Positions 1-7,816 of a stretch of DNA of 32,868 nt are shown in pieces. The position numbers and the translations under genes were made by a program. The notes beneath the pieces were generated by a model. It had not been told where the DNA came from and searched no databases. It saw only the letters and a program-made list of their open reading frames with translations. The DNA comes from an uncultured Burkholderiales bacterium (lineage in GTDB: Bacteria > Pseudomonadota > Gammaproteobacteria > Burkholderiales > Burkholderiaceae_C), in the NCBI GenBank assembly GCA_903935585.1, contig CAIZSE010000032.1, positions 1-32,868 of the forward strand. The letters run 5' to 3'. Within the stretch, counting starts at the first letter, position 1; each line of letters begins with the position of its first letter.

Positions 1-4
1 AATC

Positions 5-24
5 ACCGGTCACGACACCAGAAT
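5..24 (+). repeat. IS21 left-end motif
   Basis: The sequence ACCGGTCACGACACCAGAAT differs from the right-end copy at 2471–2491 by one missing base. It is in the same orientation as the right-end copies rather than inverted. Confidence 0.6.
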
Positions 25-104
25 GGCGTCCTACACCAGCGGTATGGCGTTGCGCATTTGTATCTCAACCGTACGGGTAGCCTTTCCAAATTTTGGAACA
101 GAGC

Positions 105-1631
105 ATGCCCGATACCCGAAGGATTTCAATGCGCAATATCAAGGACGTTCTGCGTCTCAAATACGTAGGCGATCTCTCCTATGAACGAATAGCCATCGCC
201 CTGGGCGTCTCCAAGGGCGCTGTCACCAAGTACGCTGGCCTGGCCACTGCCGCGGGCCTGAGCTGGGAACAAATTGAGCCCATGGACGAGGCGCAACTGC
301 ACAGCCGGCTGATCGGCAGTGTTGCCACGCAAGGCAGCTTTGTCCTGCCCAATTACGGGATCATCCACCAGGAGCTGCGTCGCAAGGGCATGACGCTGAT
401 GCTGCTGTGGGAGGAACACGTTGAGCAGCACGGACAAGAGCAGACCCATCGGTATGCCCAGTTTTGTGTGCACTATCGGGAGTACGCCAAGTCTCTCAAA
501 CGCACCATGCGCCAGATCCACCGCGGCGGCGAGAAGTTGTTCATCGACTTTGCTGGCACGACCGTGGGGCTGCGCGAGGGCGACCGTGCGCACATCTTCG
601 TGGCGGCATTGGGCGCGTCCAGCTACACCTTTGCCTGTGCCACTGCCCGAGAAACCATGGCCGACTGGCTGGGCGCCACAGCCAAGGCGCTGACGTTCTT
701 TGGCGGCGTCACGCAGCTCATCGTGCCTGACAACCCCAAGGCCATGATTGCTCACGCCAACCGCTATGAGCCCCGGGCCAATGAAACGGTGCAGGACTTT
801 GCACGCCACTATGGCACCTCCATCCTGCCCGCCAGGCCTCGGCGGCCACAGGACAAAGCGGTCGTGGAATCGAGCGTGCAGGTTGTGCTGCGCTGGATTG
901 TGATGCGCCTTCGCAACCAGCAGTTTGATTCTGTAGATGACGTCAACGAGGCCATTGCCCCGCTACTGGAGAGGCTCAACAACAAGCCGTTTCAAAAGTT
1001 GCCGGGCAGCCGTGCCAGTGCCTTTGCCGCTATCGATGCCCCAGCTTTGCAGGCATTGCCAGCCCAGCCCTGGGAGTTCGCTGTCTTCAAAACCGTCAAG
1101 GTGCACATCGACTACCACGTCGAGTTTGAGGGGCACCGCTACAGCGTGCCGCAGGCACTGGTCGGCCAGGTGCTGGAGCTGCGGGTCACACAGACGGCCC
1201 TGGAAGTCTTGCACCGTGGCCAGCGCGTGGCCGCTCACAAACGCAATGCGCACAAAGGCGGCTTTACGACGGTCTCGGCTCACTTGCCTGCGGCGCACCG
1301 GGCGCACCTGGAGTGGTCCCCAGACCGGCTGATCCATTGGGGCCAATGCATTGGCGTGGCCACCGGTCAAACCGTCACGCGACTGCTGCAAGAGCGCAAA
1401 CACCCCGAGCATGGCTACCGTGCTTGTCTGGGGCTGCTCTCGCTGGGCAAGCAGTACGGCCACCCCAGGCTCGAAGCTGCATGCCAGATCGCCTTGGAGC
1501 TTGGCACCACCAAGTACAGCCATGTGCGCGACATCTTGGCCAGCAAACGTGACCAGATGCAGCCAGCCAACACCAGCGACTGGACCAGCCCGCAGCACGA
1601 GCACGTGCGCGGCCCCAGCTATTACCAGTAA
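105..1631 (+). CDS. istA: IS21-family transposase IstA
   Basis: Transposase of the DDE integrase superfamily; it binds the IS ends and, with IstB, carries out transposition. The N-terminus holds a helix-turn-helix (roughly residues 10–45, with the pattern LSYERIAIALGVSKGAVTKY). The catalytic triad is visible as Asp in LFIDFAGT, Asp in IVPDNPKA and Glu in KAVVESSV, followed by the C-terminal domain usual in IstA. About 508 aa, normal for the family. The reading frame is open from a TTG at 93, but the ATG at 105 fits IstA N-termini better. A 15-bp palindrome (TTCCAAATTTTGGAA, 84–98) lies just upstream and could be an autoregulatory site; this is inference. The gene is intact with no frameshift, so the element may still be active. 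Confidence 0.93.
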   Translation: MPDTRRISMRNIKDVLRLKYVGDLSYERIAIALGVSKGAVTKYAGLATAAGLSWEQIEPMDEAQLHSRLIGSVATQGSFVLPNYGIIHQELRRKGMTLMLLWEEHVEQHGQEQTHRYAQFCVHYREYAKSLKRTMRQIHRGGEKLFIDFAGTTVGLREGDRAHIFVAALGASSYTFACATARETMADWLGATAKALTFFGGVTQLIVPDNPKAMIAHANRYEPRANETVQDFARHYGTSILPARPRRPQDKAVVESSVQVVLRWIVMRLRNQQFDSVDDVNEAIAPLLERLNNKPFQKLPGSRASAFAAIDAPALQALPAQPWEFAVFKTVKVHIDYHVEFEGHRYSVPQALVGQVLELRVTQTALEVLHRGQRVAAHKRNAHKGGFTTVSAHLPAAHRAHLEWSPDRLIHWGQCIGVATGQTVTRLLQERKHPEHGYRACLGLLSLGKQYGHPRLEAACQIALELGTTKYSHVRDILASKRDQMQPANTSDWTSPQHEHVRGPSYYQ

Positions 1632-1660
1632 ACAACATTGACCCACAAAAGGAACACCCC

Positions 1661-2446
1661 ATGATGATGAACACGACGATGGAACAACTGCGTAATCTGC
1701 GCCTGCCAGGCATGGCCGAGGCATTGCAAGAACAAATTACCCAGGCCGGCATGACCGCCATGAGCTTCGAGGAGCGGCTGACCATGCTGGTGGACAAGGA
1801 AGTGCATTTGCGCGATGACAAACGCAAGTCCCGTTTACTCAAGCAAGCTCAGCTGAAGTACCCGCAGGCGAGCATCGAAGACATTGATACACGCCCAGGC
1901 CGTGGTCTGGAGCGCAAGGCGATCATGAGTTTGGCCCTGGGCGATTGGGTGCAAAGTGGGCACTCCGTTCTGATCACAGGCCCCACCGGGGCGGGCAAAT
2001 CGTGGCTGGCTTGTGCACTGGCGCAATATGCCTGCCGGCGGGGACACTCGGTCTACTACCAGCGCGTGCCGCGCATGGGTGAGGAGCTTCGGATTCGCCA
2101 CGGCAATGCCACGTTTGGCAAGTGGCTGATTCAGCTGGTCAAGACGGATGTGCTGGTCCTGGACGATTGGGGCATGTCTGGAATTGACACGCAGACCCGG
2201 GCTGATTTGCTGGAAATCATTGACGACAGGGCGGCCTCAAAGGCCACCATCATCACCAGCCAATTGCCGATTGAACATTGGCATGCATGGGTGGGTGACG
2301 CCACGATTGCGGACGCCATGCTCGATCGCATCATGCAAAAAAATCACCGTCTGACCCTCACGGGGGACTCACTGCGTCAAAAGCCAAAAACAGGCAAAAA
2401 GGAGGAGAAAAACGAACCCATCGTGACCGACACACCTACAATCTAA
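1661..2446 (+). CDS. istB: IS21-family helper ATPase IstB
   Basis: AAA+ ATPase of the IstB/DnaC family that assists IstA in target selection and strand transfer. Seen in the sequence: an N-terminal IstB-type helical region, Walker A GPTGAGKSW (about residues 107–115), Walker B VLVLDDWG (about 163–170) and a C-terminal sensor region ending in a Lys-rich tail. 261 aa, normal for IstB. It begins 29 bp after istA behind an AAAGGAA Shine-Dalgarno. Several ATGs follow one another at 1661, 1664 and 1667, so the exact start may differ by a few codons. It is translated in the same direction as istA and probably from the same transcript. Confidence 0.93.
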   Translation: MMMNTTMEQLRNLRLPGMAEALQEQITQAGMTAMSFEERLTMLVDKEVHLRDDKRKSRLLKQAQLKYPQASIEDIDTRPGRGLERKAIMSLALGDWVQSGHSVLITGPTGAGKSWLACALAQYACRRGHSVYYQRVPRMGEELRIRHGNATFGKWLIQLVKTDVLVLDDWGMSGIDTQTRADLLEIIDDRAASKATIITSQLPIEHWHAWVGDATIADAMLDRIMQKNHRLTLTGDSLRQKPKTGKKEEKNEPIVTDTPTI

Positions 2447-2470
2447 TCGCGCAACATCACACCGCTGCCA

Positions 2471-2513
2471 ACCGGTCACGATCACCAGAATGATCGGTCA
2501 CGATCGCCAGAAT
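2471..2513 (+). repeat. IS21 right-end tandem motifs
   Basis: Two adjacent copies of a CGGTCACGATCRCCAGAAT motif occur at about 2473–2491 and 2495–2513. Multiple short repeats at each tip are typical of IS21 transposase-binding ends. The outermost copy supplies the last codons and the stop of the interrupted leftward gene. Confidence 0.65.
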
Positions 2514-3331
2514 ACGCACTCTAGGTTTCGCGCTGAGATCGGAATCGGCAGTAGCCAAGCATCATGATTCCGACTGGGGTCGAAGAATAATCCCCGACCA
2601 GGGTATCGCAGGTAATTAGCTAGTGCACGGCTCGTGTCTTCATCTAATTTTTCGATGATTGCTCTTTGATTATCTGCCACTCTCAGTTGAGAAAGTGCAT
2701 TTTCGACCTGCGCATTAGGAACTATCCCATCGCTTTGAAAGAGCGCCCATGCAAGCGCTGACTGCTGTGATGTCTTTTTAGTGAGCGCTTGAATTTCCAG
2801 TGGTAAGAGTCCTACATCGGCCCATGAAAAGGCTGCCTCAGGGTTCTCTAGATAGGTGCGCAGGTGTAACACTCGAGGTTCATCGCGAAGTTTGATCGCC
2901 AGCAAGTAGGGCTGTCCTGCTCCGCGCATCGAAATGTTTGCGAACTCATTTTCCGCGTTTGAAAAATCCACGTGAGACGGGTCACCTGGAATCGTTTCAG
3001 GGACTGCATCGCTCGGAGAATTTGTCATTTTCCAAGCATGTGGCGCACCTAGGCTCGTTTCCCATTTAAGGTGAGGCCTGTCGCCAGAATGGAGGACGAA
3101 TGCCCCCGGCGCTTGTCCCTTCGGCCATTTATATGTCAGTGGTACAACGCCCATAGGGCTTGCAGATACGGAGAAGAGATGTTCCACAATCTCTAAGAAA
3201 GATTTTTTTCGGGAGAGTTGGATATAGTCCTTTGTATAGCCACCTGTCCTTACCTGCCGACCATAAATAGCTTGGTGTGCTGAAGGACCATAGAAGACCA
3301 CCAGAACCCACTCAACAGGTTGAGAAGCCAT
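2498..3331 (-). CDS. Truncated protein of a two-methyltransferase R-M locus; candidate restriction subunit
   Basis: I do not recognise this protein with certainty. Its ATG follows the stop of the D12-class methyltransferase directly (TGA-ATG, no spacer), so the two are translationally coupled; a gene in this position next to DNA methyltransferases is usually the restriction enzyme. The frame is 277 codons, but the last six residues (CVFWRS) and the stop lie in the IS21 right end, so the native C-terminus is lost. I see no PD-(D/E)xK, HNH, GIY-YIG or phospholipase D motif in what remains. Weakly, the patterns TGGYTKDYIQLS with EIVEHLF (residues 29–53) and NISMRGAGQPYLLAIKL (132–148) recall the order of elements in the EcoRII N-terminal, B3-like DNA-binding domain. 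If so, the lost part would contain the nuclease domain. The gene is AT-rich compared with core genes. Likely non-functional as a nuclease. Confidence 0.6.
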   Translation of the reverse strand: MASQPVEWVLVVFYGPSAHQAIYGRQVRTGGYTKDYIQLSRKKSFLEIVEHLFSVSASPMGVVPLTYKWPKGQAPGAFVLHSGDRPHLKWETSLGAPHAWKMTNSPSDAVPETIPGDPSHVDFSNAENEFANISMRGAGQPYLLAIKLRDEPRVLHLRTYLENPEAAFSWADVGLLPLEIQALTKKTSQQSALAWALFQSDGIVPNAQVENALSQLRVADNQRAIIEKLDEDTSRALANYLRYPGRGLFFDPSRNHDAWLLPIPISARNLECVFWRS

Positions 3332-4237
3332 TCAAATTTTCCCCAAAATAATTGCTTCAGGTGACAGATGTGCTTCAACTTCTCGTTTGCTTTGCGCAGC
3401 CAGCGAACGATGAGTCGTAAACCTAATGATCTCTGAGTCCGGAAATAAGCTACTAACAGCCTCGTTGTCACGATTGGACATCACCCATCTCACCCCTCGT
3501 TTTGATAGGTCAGAACAAATTTCAGCCAACTCAAAAAGATCTGCCATTTCAAAGGTCTTAGCCGTGTACTTGTTGAATTTAGCAGTAGGTTCTTTTTCCA
3601 AATCTGGCCGAGTGAACACCGGCAAGTATGGCGGATCAAGGTAAACGAAGTCGCCTCTTGTTGCGGTTTGAAGCACTGCGCGAAAGTCTGCAGCGTAGAT
3701 ATCTGCTCTCGCTAACACTTCACCGATGGACGTCATTGTCGAGTCACTGATCCCCTTAAAGCATCGATCCCCCCAAGGTACGTTCATTGCTCCTGTTCGA
3801 GAATTTTCCCGCCACAAATGATTCCATGAAACACTGTTGAGGTAGAGAAACCGAGCGGCTTTCTCTATGTGGTTCTCTGGGACAGACGAGCGAACTTCAT
3901 AGTAAAAATCCTTCGAATCATTAGCCAGATACCAATCTAGACGAGGGCGCAGGTCCGATTGATAATCCCGCATCGCAACCCATGCCGCGACAAGGTGCTC
4001 ATTGAGATCCGCCAAATGTGCACGCCCCGCCACACGTGGTGCACATGCCAAAAAGACTGCACCACCACCCAGAAAAGGTTCGTAATAGTTTTGAATTTCA
4101 GTAGGTACATGAGGAAGGATTCGCGAAAGAAGTCTTGACTTCCCTCCAACCCATCTGATGAATGGTTTTAAGGGTGTAATTTCATCGGTAGCTGCGTGTT
4201 TTGAGCCAAGTACTCTCCCTAAGTCTGATCTTTTCAT
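3332..4237 (-). CDS. D12/Dam-class DNA adenine N6-methyltransferase
   Basis: Transfers a methyl group from S-adenosylmethionine to adenine N6 in a specific DNA site. The alpha-type motif order is visible: [12 protein letters not shown] (motif X, residues 26–37), [12 protein letters not shown] (motif I, SAM binding, 51–62), LADLN (motif II, 75–79), a [17 protein letters not shown] segment resembling the usual FLYLNR...GLYR (130–146), and DPPY (motif IV catalytic, 201–204). The target-recognition region lies between motifs III and IV. 301 aa, a little longer than E. coli Dam. Location opposite a second methyltransferase and upstream of a coupled gene points to a modification enzyme of an R-M system rather than a housekeeping Dam. 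It is complete and probably active, and would protect the site even though the neighbour is broken. Confidence 0.92.
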   Translation of the reverse strand: MKRSDLGRVLGSKHAATDEITPLKPFIRWVGGKSRLLSRILPHVPTEIQNYYEPFLGGGAVFLACAPRVAGRAHLADLNEHLVAAWVAMRDYQSDLRPRLDWYLANDSKDFYYEVRSSVPENHIEKAARFLYLNSVSWNHLWRENSRTGAMNVPWGDRCFKGISDSTMTSIGEVLARADIYAADFRAVLQTATRGDFVYLDPPYLPVFTRPDLEKEPTAKFNKYTAKTFEMADLFELAEICSDLSKRGVRWVMSNRDNEAVSSLFPDSEIIRFTTHRSLAAQSKREVEAHLSPEAIILGKI

Positions 4238-4255
4238 TCTTCTCGTAACTCCATA

Positions 4256-4302
4256 TTGCTATCTGGCACCCGATGATATACTGTACATCCAATCAGTACA
4301 TC
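4256..4302 (+). promoter_or_regulatory. Divergent promoter/operator candidate between the two methyltransferase genes
   Basis: The 96-bp gap between divergent starts (4237 and 4334) holds a -10-like TATACT at 4277–4282 with a weak TTGCTA 15 bp upstream for the rightward gene. Two direct copies of GTACATC lie at 4283–4289 and 4296–4302, 13 bp apart start to start, just downstream of the -10. Their position suits a repressor or controller site acting on one or both methyltransferase genes, but no controller gene is visible nearby. This is motif reading only. Confidence 0.35.
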
Positions 4303-4333
4303 AACCCAACACTCCTCTCAATTCGTGGATTCT

Positions 4334-5674
4334 ATGTCTGACGTTCAACTCGTATGGTCGAACAAGCACCTGCCTCTGTTAGCTTCAGGTGTATCAAGCT
4401 ACGAATGGGTGCAACCAACTGACAGCCGACGCGTGGCTGTATCCAAGATTGAGCCCCTCTCAAGTGGCCCTCTAAGCACAAACAGCAATGTTCTGGCTAT
4501 CGGTGACGGCTTGGACGTTTTAGAGGCGTTAAAGGCAAATACATCCGTTATGGATAGCGGGATTCGACTCGTTTATATCGACCCACCGTTCAATACGCAG
4601 GTGAACTTTCGTCAGTACAGCGACAGCATGCAGAGGCCTATGTGGCTCAGCATGATGCGTGACCGCCTGGAAGCATTGCGACCAATGCTTGCTGAAGATG
4701 CGAGCGTATGGGTCCACCTTGACGACTCGGAAGTACATCGAGCCCGCGCAGTGATGGATGAAGTGTTCGGCGAAGATGCTTTTGTTGCTTCCGTGATTTG
4801 GCAGAAAAAAACCACACGCGACTCTCGTGCGGCGTTCTCCTCGAATCACGACACCATATTGGTTTACGCTCCAAGCGGTCCCAAAAAGTGGAAAACTTCA
4901 CGAAATCTTCTCGCAAAGGAAGATACACATTTACGCAACCGCGATGACGACCCACGCGGACCGTGGGCCGACGCACCGTTTACGGCTCCCGGATATCGCA
5001 AAGCTCAGCAATACAAAATTGTTACCCCAACTGGGCAATTACTCACGCCACCACGTGGAAGATCTTGGTATGCAACAGAGCAAACTTTCTTGGACTTGCT
5101 TGCTGATGGAAGAATCTGGTTCCCGAAAGGTGGTGATGGGTCGCCGCGTTTGAAATTATTTGCAAACCAACTCAGAGGACTTGTTCCTTTCACTGTCTGG
5201 GGCGCTACAGACACAGGAACGAACGATGACGCGAAACGACACCTCATGGCCCTATTCCCAGAGATCGACGTATTTGACACTCCCAAACCTGAGTCTCTAT
5301 TAGAACGAATCATTCATATTGGTACCAATGCAGGCGAATTGGTAGTAGACATATTTGGGGGAAGCGGAACAACAGCCGCAGTAGCACACAAGATGGGCCG
5401 TCGATGGGTTGTTGCCGAACGTAATTCGCAAACGACTCTTGACTTCCTACTCCCACGACTGCAACGAGTTATAGATGGAACAGATGCAGGTGGCGTTACC
5501 GAAGTTGCGTCATGGTGCGGTGGTGGTAGCTTCGAAGTTATCGTAGTACCACCCAGGGTTGGAATTCGGTCGAACCAGGACAACGAAAAAGTGATTCGTC
5601 AAAAATTAATTGCTCATTCAAAAGCACGCAAGCAGATAGAAATTCACAAGGAAACTTTTTTTGCTACTGTTTGA
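4334..5674 (+). CDS. Beta-class DNA methyltransferase (N6-adenine or N4-cytosine)
   Basis: SAM-dependent amino-methyltransferase of the permuted class: catalytic motif IV (VYIDPPFNT, about residues 80–88) comes before the SAM-binding motif I (VDIFGGSGTT, about 338–347). The segment between them, about 250 residues, contains the target-recognition region. About 446 aa, similar to type II or type III Mod-like enzymes of this class. The open frame reaches a GTG at 4325, but the ATG at 4334 is the more likely start; neither has a strong Shine-Dalgarno. It is transcribed away from the D12-class enzyme. Two methyltransferases of different class in one locus are typical of systems that recognise an asymmetric site, one enzyme per strand. 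No res-type helicase is adjacent, so a type III system is unlikely. AT-rich relative to the core genes, consistent with transfer. Confidence 0.85.
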   Translation: MSDVQLVWSNKHLPLLASGVSSYEWVQPTDSRRVAVSKIEPLSSGPLSTNSNVLAIGDGLDVLEALKANTSVMDSGIRLVYIDPPFNTQVNFRQYSDSMQRPMWLSMMRDRLEALRPMLAEDASVWVHLDDSEVHRARAVMDEVFGEDAFVASVIWQKKTTRDSRAAFSSNHDTILVYAPSGPKKWKTSRNLLAKEDTHLRNRDDDPRGPWADAPFTAPGYRKAQQYKIVTPTGQLLTPPRGRSWYATEQTFLDLLADGRIWFPKGGDGSPRLKLFANQLRGLVPFTVWGATDTGTNDDAKRHLMALFPEIDVFDTPKPESLLERIIHIGTNAGELVVDIFGGSGTTAAVAHKMGRRWVVAERNSQTTLDFLLPRLQRVIDGTDAGGVTEVASWCGGGSFEVIVVPPRVGIRSNQDNEKVIRQKLIAHSKARKQIEIHKETFFATV

Positions 5675-5695
5675 GGCAGTCTTCTGCGGGCACAC

Positions 5696-6105
5696 GCGAT
5701 CAGTTTACCTAGCGCGCCACGCCCGAGGGGCTCTTGGCTGTGGTCTTGGTGCTCGACCAGTTCTCGCGGAACGTCTACCGCGATACCCCTTGAGCCTTTG
5801 CACAAAACGCGCTGGCCTTGGCGCTGGCGCAAGAGCTGGTGGCCAGTGGGCAGGACCGCAGCCTGCCCCTGGCGCAGCGCAGCTTTGCCTACATGCCCTA
5901 CATGCACAGCGAGTCCGCGCTGGTGCACGCGCAAGCCGCCCTCCTGTTTGCGCAGCCGGGCATGGAAGACACCTTGCGCTTTGAGCTGCGCCACAAAGAA
6001 ATCATCGACCGCTTTGGCCGTTACCCCCACCGCAACGCCATCTTGGGCCGCGAGTCCACGCCCGAGGAGCTGGCGTTTCTGAGTGAGCCGGGGTCGGGGT
6101 TTTGA
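5696..6105 (+). pseudogene. DUF924 family gene, 5'-truncated and decayed (copy 1)
   Basis: Translation in one frame gives a DUF924-like C-terminal half (…MPYMHSES… then IIDRFGRYPHRNAI and LGRESTPEELAFL), but the frame is interrupted by TAG at 5710–5712 and TGA at 5791–5793, where copy 2 has TGG (Trp) and CAA (Gln). Nucleotide similarity to copy 2 (constant offset 2307, no indels) is about 90% by eye over the last 309 bases and fades out near 5696, only ~20 bp after the methyltransferase stop. The 5' half of the gene is therefore missing at the edge of the R-M locus. DUF924 proteins are of unknown function. Confidence 0.8.
5797..6105 (+). repeat. Direct repeat with 8104–8412 (DUF924 3' portion)
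   Basis: The 309-bp segment aligns without gaps to 8104–8412, with about 30 differences counted by eye. The pair brackets the BRO/ParE/Phd module in direct orientation. Similarity stops at the stop codons (TGA versus TAA); the sequences that follow are unrelated. Confidence 0.85.
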
Positions 6106-6165
6106 GCCATCCCACTTGGGTAGGCAGCGCGGATAGCCCTTAGCGCGTGGTGAACTTGTGCCTGT

Positions 6166-7050
6166 TCATGCCTTGCGCCCTGCTTTTTTGCTGGGGTTCT
6201 GCGTCAAGGCACGAAACTGCTTGGCGTTTTGCGGGCTCACCAGCTTTTTGCCCGTTTCGGCTTCCAGCTTGAGCCGTGCCTGCCGTGCCACGCCGCCACC
6301 GCGCTTGGCCACGGATTCGTGCTCGTCCAGCGTTTGCGGCTGCACGGCTTCTGAAATTTCCTTGGTGGATAACTCGGCAAGCATGCTCATGATCAACTCT
6401 TTGTTGGTCATGTTGTCACGCAGGTTTTCTTTCTTCAGGCCCTTGTGCTGTTTGTATTCCTTGGCGGTTTTGTCGGCCCAGGTTTTGTAAATCACGTCGG
6501 TCAAAAATGCGAACTCCGGCCCCTCTTGCAAGCCGTGCTTTTTCCACTCATCGGTCAGCTCTTTGCGGATTTCGATGCTCTTGAGCCGCTGGTTGATCCA
6601 GTTGTCTGTGTACCCCAGGCGCTTGTAGTCGCGCATGGCCTGCTCGATGCTCATCTCCGGGTCTTGCAGCTGGTCTAAGCGTTGGCTGCCCACTTCGGCC
6701 AGCCAGAGCTTGAAGGGTTCGGCCCGCTTGCTGGGGATGGACTGGATGAGCCGCAAAATTTGCTCGGTGTCGGCCACATCGGTCAGGTATTTTTTGCCGT
6801 CGGCTGCCGGCAATTTCAGTTGGTTAGTGGCACTAACCAACTGACTGCCTTCGGCGATCAGCTTGTTTTTGAGCCACTTCCAATAGTTGCGCACCTTCTT
6901 GTAGTCGGGCTGGTCGGTCAACACGGCCACCACATCCAGCACCGAAAACCACCATTTCTCAGCCTCGGCATCCCATTCGCTGCGAATGTGCTGCGATTCG
7001 AACAGCTTGATTTTGCTGTCGGCGTCGAACTTGTCGGGGATGCTCGCCAT
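6166..7050 (-). CDS. BRO-N domain, DinD-like protein
   Basis: 294-aa protein with an N-terminal BRO-N type domain (about residues 10–115: KLFESQHIRSEW, WWFSVLDVVAVLTDQPDYKK, then LTDVADTEQILRLIQS), as found in phage antirepressors and in DNA-damage-inducible protein D. The C-terminal half contains HKGLKKENLRDNMTNKEL, which resembles the KGLKKN…DHMGSTEL region of E. coli DinD as I remember it, so a DinD-like architecture is my best reading. E. coli DinD is SOS-induced and affects RecA filaments; whether that applies here is not shown. It starts 51 bp after the ParE-like gene on the same strand with AAGG about 8 bp before the ATG, so it may be the third gene of the toxin–antitoxin operon. The C-terminus is Lys/Arg-rich. 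Confidence 0.75.
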   Translation of the reverse strand: MASIPDKFDADSKIKLFESQHIRSEWDAEAEKWWFSVLDVVAVLTDQPDYKKVRNYWKWLKNKLIAEGSQLVSATNQLKLPAADGKKYLTDVADTEQILRLIQSIPSKRAEPFKLWLAEVGSQRLDQLQDPEMSIEQAMRDYKRLGYTDNWINQRLKSIEIRKELTDEWKKHGLQEGPEFAFLTDVIYKTWADKTAKEYKQHKGLKKENLRDNMTNKELIMSMLAELSTKEISEAVQPQTLDEHESVAKRGGGVARQARLKLEAETGKKLVSPQNAKQFRALTQNPSKKAGRKA

Positions 7051-7101
7051 GCTGAAACCTTGTCGTTGTTCGGGGTGAATCGGGGGTGTTACGGGTGGCG
7101 C

Positions 7102-7485
7102 TCAAGGCCACAGCCGCGCAAAATCAAACGAAAGTTGCCGGTGGTGCCGAATGGTCAGCAAGACCACAGTCTCTTGGGCTTCCATGGCCGCGTAGAGCAC
7201 AAGATAGTCGCCGTGCAGGTATTCGCGCAGCGCATCCGGAGCACCCGCAGGCATGGCCGCCAGCAGCGCCAGCGCCTCGGTCGATTGGGGTGGGTTGGCC
7301 AAGTAGCGCCGCCCCATGCGCGGAAAGCGCCGCAGGTTCGGGATGACCGTGGCGCGAATCTCGGCCAGCAAGTCATCGAACGCAAAGCCCGCATCCGTAT
7401 CCGCTTCCACCCAAAACGCCTCAATGGATTCAAGGCGCTCCAGGAAACTGGCGGTCAGCTCGACCCGGTACAGCGGATCAGCCAC
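7102..7485 (-). CDS. RelE/ParE-superfamily toxin
   Basis: 127-aa toxin candidate. The fold signature is visible as RVELTASFLERLESIEAFW at the N-terminus, LRRFPRMGRRYL in the middle and LREYLHGDYLVLYA…VVLLTIRHHRQLSFDF at the C-terminus, the pattern of the RelE/ParE superfamily. I chose the GTG at 7485: it overlaps the 3' end of the antitoxin gene by 8 bases, whereas the longer frame to 7602 would read through most of the antitoxin in another frame. The overlap implies translational coupling, antitoxin first. Family members either poison gyrase (ParE) or cleave mRNA (RelE); the sequence alone does not decide. Confidence 0.8.
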   Translation of the reverse strand: MADPLYRVELTASFLERLESIEAFWVEADTDAGFAFDDLLAEIRATVIPNLRRFPRMGRRYLANPPQSTEALALLAAMPAGAPDALREYLHGDYLVLYAAMEAQETVVLLTIRHHRQLSFDFARLWP

Positions 7486-7798
7486 GTTGCTTGGCAGGGA
7501 GTTTGATGGCGGTCTTGCGCTGCTGTTGCAGCTGGGCCAGGGCGGCGTCCGCTTCAAACGTGCGGCCTGCTGCGATGTCGGCCAGGCCGCGCTTGGCGTC
7601 ATCGATCAACAGCAGGTGGATGCGTTCGCGCTCAAGCCGGTGGTAATAGTCCAGCCGGTCAGAGTCGATCAGCGCGACGTAGCTCTCGCCGTTTTTGGTG
7701 ATGATCTTCTCTGCCCCGGCCTTGGCCTGGTCGGCCAGCTCGGACAGGTGGGAGCGTGCTTGTGTAAATGGCACGACATCGCTGGCAGAAAAACCCAT
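7478..7798 (-). CDS. Phd/YefM-family antitoxin
   Basis: 106-aa antitoxin. The N-terminal DNA-binding and dimerisation domain is recognisable: VVPFTQARSHLSELADQA then EKIITKNGESYVALIDSDRL (residues 8–49), the classic Phd/YefM pattern. The C-terminal half (ADIAAGRTFEADAALAQLQQQ) would wrap and neutralise the toxin. It precedes the toxin gene and overlaps it by 8 bases. A perfect 14-bp palindrome 19 bp upstream of the start is a likely operator for autorepression, the normal control of this family. Confidence 0.87.
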   Translation of the reverse strand: MGFSASDVVPFTQARSHLSELADQAKAGAEKIITKNGESYVALIDSDRLDYYHRLERERIHLLLIDDAKRGLADIAAGRTFEADAALAQLQQQRKTAIKLPAKQRG

Positions 7799-7816
7799 GA
7801 CCGGCTCCTATGACAT

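Larger units (their letters stand above)
1..2518 (+). mobile_element. IS21-family insertion sequence (istA–istB), left end at or beyond the window edge
   Basis: Two collinear genes, a DDE transposase and an AAA+ helper ATPase, are the diagnostic IS21 pair. Near-identical ~20-bp motifs lie at 5–24 and at 2471–2491 and 2494–2513, as expected for transposase-binding repeats. I place the right end at the CA of 2517–2518 because, read inward on the minus strand, the sequence then starts TGCGTATTCTGGCG and IS21 elements usually begin with TG. The left tip is not clearly inside the window, so target-site duplication cannot be checked. The right end lies within the 3' end of the leftward gene at 2498–3331, so the element interrupted that gene. 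Confidence 0.85.

Noticed and set aside
126..809. Long leftward open frame opposite istA
   Set aside because: It lies entirely inside the well-supported transposase gene and has no recognisable domain; a high-G+C shadow frame.
4334..5674. Type III (mod/res) system
   Set aside because: The enzyme resembles Mod in motif order, but no res helicase-nuclease gene is adjacent and a second, D12-class methyltransferase is present.
5661..5984. Frames in other registers across the first DUF924 copy
   Set aside because: Only the frame containing the stops at 5710 and 5791 aligns with DUF924; the other frames are by-products of decay.
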